Part shown: piece by piece, positions 17,610 to 20,054 of the stretch | How the letters are laid out: each line of letters starts with the position of its first letter | Numbering within the stretch: the stretch's first letter is position 1 | DNA from: Bacteroidota bacterium | Lineage (GTDB): Bacteria > Bacteroidota > Bacteroidia > Bacteroidales > F082 | Direction: 5' to 3' | Length of the DNA: 20,054 nt | NCBI GenBank assembly: GCA_002686705.1 | Contig: NYYH01000027.1 | Span: 1-20,054, forward strand | Position numbers and translations under genes: made by a program | Notes under the pieces: model-generated | The model's database searches: none | Told to the model about the DNA's origin: nothing | The model's input: only the letters and a program-made list of their open reading frames with translations

Positions 17610-17632
17610 AAAGAATTAAAAAAACGAAGTTT

Positions 17633-18592
17633 ATGGAAAAAACAGTAATACAACACATAGAAGAATCAAAACAAACATTGTTTTCATTTGAATTATTACC
17701 ACCCTTAAAAGGGCATGATTTTGAATCTACACAACAGGCTATAGATCCACTTTTGGAATTCAACCCCTCATTTATTAATATAACTTATCATCAGCAGGAG
17801 GTAGTTTATGAAGATGCAGGTAATGGATTAATGCGGAAACAAACCATACGTAAGAGACCCGGAACTGTTGGTATTTCGGCGGCCATTAAATACAGATATG
17901 GTATAAATGTAGTCCCTCATATAATTTGTGGTGGATTTAGCAAAGAAGACACTGAAAATGCACTAATCGACCTTCAATTTCTGGGTGTCAATAATTTACT
18001 TGTTGTAAGAGGTGATCCGCAACCCGGCACTAAAGTTTTTATGCCAGAACCTGATGGTAATGAACATGCTATTGATCTTATAGAACAGATTGTAAATCTA
18101 AATAATGGCAAATATCTTGATGAAAAACTGAAAAATACTCGCTCGATGGACTTTTGCATTGGTGTTGCCGGTTATCCCGAAAAACATGGTGAATCACCAA
18201 ATATGGATAGCGATTTATATTTTCTAAAGAAGAAGATTCAAGCAGGTGCATCATATATAGTAACTCAGATGTGTTACGATAATCAAAAGTATTTCAACTT
18301 TGTAAAATTATGCAGAGAGAAAGGAATTAATGTTCCAATTATCCCTGGTCTTAAACCTATTGCAATTAAGGAGAATCTAATCAATATTCCTAAATCTTTT
18401 AGCGTTGACCTACCAGTAGATCTCGTAAAAGAAGTACTTAAGTGTAAAAATAATAAAGAAATACGGCAAGTAGGGGTTGAGTGGGCTATTCAACAGTCGA
18501 AAGAATTGTTAGACTTTGGCGTACCAGTATTACATTATTACACATTTGGACAATCAGATAATATTCAGAAGATTGCTAAAGCAGTGTTTTAA
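17633..18592 (+). CDS. metF: 5,10-methylenetetrahydrofolate reductase
   Basis: FAD-dependent enzyme that reduces 5,10-methylene-THF to 5-methyl-THF, the methyl donor used by MetH; cytosolic. At 319 residues it is close to E. coli MetF (296). The TIM-barrel family motifs are present: FSFELLPP with the catalytic Glu20, NITYHQQE (about 49-56), VVPHIICGG (about 91-99), NNLLVVRGDPQPG with the flavin-contacting Asp, YPEKHGESPNMDSDLYFLK (about 181-199), and GASYIVTQMCYDN followed by VPIIPGLKPI. The start is ATG 17633; the frame continues upstream only into repeat sequence without a start codon. No Shine-Dalgarno is visible, as usual here. It lies 143 bp after metH on the same strand and completes the methyl branch. 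No second SAM riboswitch precedes it, so any SAM control must come by read-through from metH. It converges on the next gene with 40 bp between stops. Confidence 0.96.
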   Translation: MEKTVIQHIEESKQTLFSFELLPPLKGHDFESTQQAIDPLLEFNPSFINITYHQQEVVYEDAGNGLMRKQTIRKRPGTVGISAAIKYRYGINVVPHIICGGFSKEDTENALIDLQFLGVNNLLVVRGDPQPGTKVFMPEPDGNEHAIDLIEQIVNLNNGKYLDEKLKNTRSMDFCIGVAGYPEKHGESPNMDSDLYFLKKKIQAGASYIVTQMCYDNQKYFNFVKLCREKGINVPIIPGLKPIAIKENLINIPKSFSVDLPVDLVKEVLKCKNNKEIRQVGVEWAIQQSKELLDFGVPVLHYYTFGQSDNIQKIAKAVF

Positions 18593-18632
18593 GTTCCGTT
18601 TGTATCTTTATCAGAATAAAACTAACCGATTC

Positions 18633-20054
18633 TTACTCAACCACCCTTATAATCTTCGAATCTCCTGCTCCAATATCAAACCAAAAAATAATTTCATCAT
18701 CAACCTTTTTTTGATATGGAATTAGGCTGTTAACAGTTACTGCCTTTGCTTTGGCAACCATCGATAGTTCATTAATATCAGAATTACCATTGTTGGTTAG
18801 CTGGATTCTGCCATCAGGTAAAAATCTGTAATCAATATTGTCGATTGCGGTTCGATAATCCAGAAAATTGTCAATTGTACATATATTTAATTTGCCTTCA
18901 TCTCGCAGGAGTGCCATATTAGTTAGTGCAAGGTTGAAGCCGGGTTGAGAAACTATTACTGAATCTTTATCATAAGTCCACATTCCTTTTTTAGGGTCTA
19001 CCCATGCTGGATAAGTATGATTAATTTCTACTGCCCTATTATTTACCAAGCCGTTTAACTTGTTCAGATTAAACAGATAATCCCATAAATAAGGTTCTGT
19101 TATAAACAATGCACTTGTTGTAGGCCAATGAATTAGGTTCCTGGTTCTGGTAGGATGTTGGTAGTAATCGGGTTTTGGAAAAAAATCACCAAAACCACTA
19201 AAAGGCTTTTCCAATGAGCTATCAAATTGCCAGTCTTTATAGGTATTAAGCTCTTCATAATATGAATTATGAAAGTATTTCACTCCATATTTATTCCACA
19301 GATCGATGGCATAGTAAGGTGAATCTTCTAATGTGCCATCACAAATCAAGTCTTCCCGATTATTTTGTGGTCCGTTATTATTACCATGATCAATCCACGA
19401 AGGTGATTTAAAGTTTGCCTGCATGTATAATAAAGCTTCTTCCAGTCTTTGAGGAGTCGTGGTAAATTGTTCAGGAGTGTGTAAACAAATTTCATTTCCT
19501 TTTTCAGCGATTTGAAATAGAAATTCTGAAAACAATGAATCGGTTAATATAGTACTTTCAAGTGATTGAAAAACTCTGCCTGAAGCATCATAATTGGAAA
19601 CGCTGTCGGGGTTATCATAAAAAACACTTTTTGTAACTGGAATATTAAATCTAACAAAACCACCAACAGCACTATTAGGGTGACTTATATTTTCAGATCC
19701 GAAATAGGTTGCTCTGTTTGTTCTTACATCACTATAATCAGCATGTTCGGTCCAAATGTATGTTGCCTCATAGCCACTAGGATTTTTCATGAAACGAGGG
19801 AGGGTTTTTGATTTATTTCCCACACTTATGCTAAATTGATATTCACGTTTATCACCCTTCTTGTACCTACTGGTTGATTCTTCTTTTTTCCAGTCTGTAC
19901 TGTCAGGATTCAAAGGAAAGCGAAAGAAGGGATGATCTTTTTCATAATCAAGATTTGCAAAAAGTAGTTTGTTTTTGGTATCTAATTGCAAAGAAGAAAT
20001 ATCAGGAGTATGATAAGTTAAAAGTGAATTTTGTCCTTTGCCAATCTTAACTCC
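18633..20054 (-). CDS. Polysaccharide-deacetylase-like (NodB-fold) protein, N-terminus outside window
   Basis: The last 473 codons of a longer gene. The frame is open to the window edge, so a TTG at 19991 is not the start. I recognise no named family with certainty. The visible pattern resembles a glycoside hydrolase/deacetylase (NodB-like) barrel. ATYIWTEHADYSD could match the Asp-containing first motif. NEICLHTPEQ (Glu-Ile strand with His) could match the second motif. SPSWIDHGNN and DLWNKYGVKYFHNSYYEE look like later strand-helix units. A small beta domain (RIQLTNNGNSDINELSMVAK, then DDEIIFWFDIGAGDSKII) closes the protein, suggesting a surface or carbohydrate-related enzyme. The gene converges on metF and is not part of the methionine module. 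Alternative: an uncharacterised secreted protein with the same barrel fold but no deacetylase activity. Confidence 0.55.
   Translation of the reverse strand, partial: GVKIGKGQNSLLTYHTPDISSLQLDTKNKLLFANLDYEKDHPFFRFPLNPDSTDWKKEESTSRYKKGDKREYQFSISVGNKSKTLPRFMKNPSGYEATYIWTEHADYSDVRTNRATYFGSENISHPNSAVGGFVRFNIPVTKSVFYDNPDSVSNYDASGRVFQSLESTILTDSLFSEFLFQIAEKGNEICLHTPEQFTTTPQRLEEALLYMQANFKSPSWIDHGNNNGPQNNREDLICDGTLEDSPYYAIDLWNKYGVKYFHNSYYEELNTYKDWQFDSSLEKPFSGFGDFFPKPDYYQHPTRTRNLIHWPTTSALFITEPYLWDYLFNLNKLNGLVNNRAVEINHTYPAWVDPKKGMWTYDKDSVIVSQPGFNLALTNMALLRDEGKLNICTIDNFLDYRTAIDNIDYRFLPDGRIQLTNNGNSDINELSMVAKAKAVTVNSLIPYQKKVDDEIIFWFDIGAGDSKIIRVVE

Noticed and set aside
17490..17632. Second SAM or cobalamin riboswitch before metF
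   Set aside because: None of the S-box core motifs or the cobalamin box is present; the gap is filled by the CACAAAG cluster.
19989..19991. TTG as start codon of the deacetylase-like gene
   Set aside because: The frame continues without a stop for 21 more codons to the window edge, so the real start lies outside.

Overview
The window looks like a chromosomal segment from a low-GC member of the Bacteroidota (Bacteroidales or a relative). Four things point there. Start codons have almost no Shine-Dalgarno signal. TATATTTG-type -7 promoter elements (consensus TAnnTTTG) lie upstream of several genes. There is a giant alpha-2-macroglobulin of the Bacteroidota type and a small secreted TonB-C-like protein. 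No phage, plasmid, IS, CRISPR, rRNA or tRNA signature is visible. Most of the content is housekeeping.

Layout. Bases 1-1411 (+) hold the 3' end of a Na+/H+:glutamate-aspartate symporter, then a 6-phosphofructokinase 17 bp later. A convergent YfcC-type membrane carrier (1452-3047, -) and a small secreted TonB-C-like protein (3267-3617, -) follow. A 354-bp intergenic region rich in palindromes separates the latter from a divergent S41 (CtpA/Prc-like) periplasmic protease (3972-5594, +). A convergent 2013-residue alpha-2-macroglobulin-like protein (5636-11677, -) comes next; its thioester motif is destroyed. Upstream of it, same strand, is a lipoprotein metallophosphoesterase (11841-13505, -) interrupted by an in-frame TAG between its metal-binding motifs.

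From 13506 rightwards is a methionine/one-carbon module on the + strand: a Bacteroidota-type promoter, a SAM-I (S-box) riboswitch, cobalamin-dependent methionine synthase metH, a cluster of CACAAAG repeats, and methylenetetrahydrofolate reductase metF. MetF supplies 5-methyl-THF, MetH uses it to methylate homocysteine, and the resulting SAM should shut metH down through the riboswitch. The metH promoter and the phosphoesterase promoter are divergent and overlap within about 30 bp. The right edge carries the 3' part of a convergent protein that resembles NodB-type polysaccharide deacetylase barrels.

I see no convincing undescribed system. The best leads are the in-frame amber that splits the phosphoesterase active site, the overlapping divergent promoters, the C-tract in the promoter spacer of the macroglobulin gene, the 10-bp-spaced CACAAAG array before metF, the nested palindromes before the S41 protease, and the non-canonical active-site residues of the phosphofructokinase.
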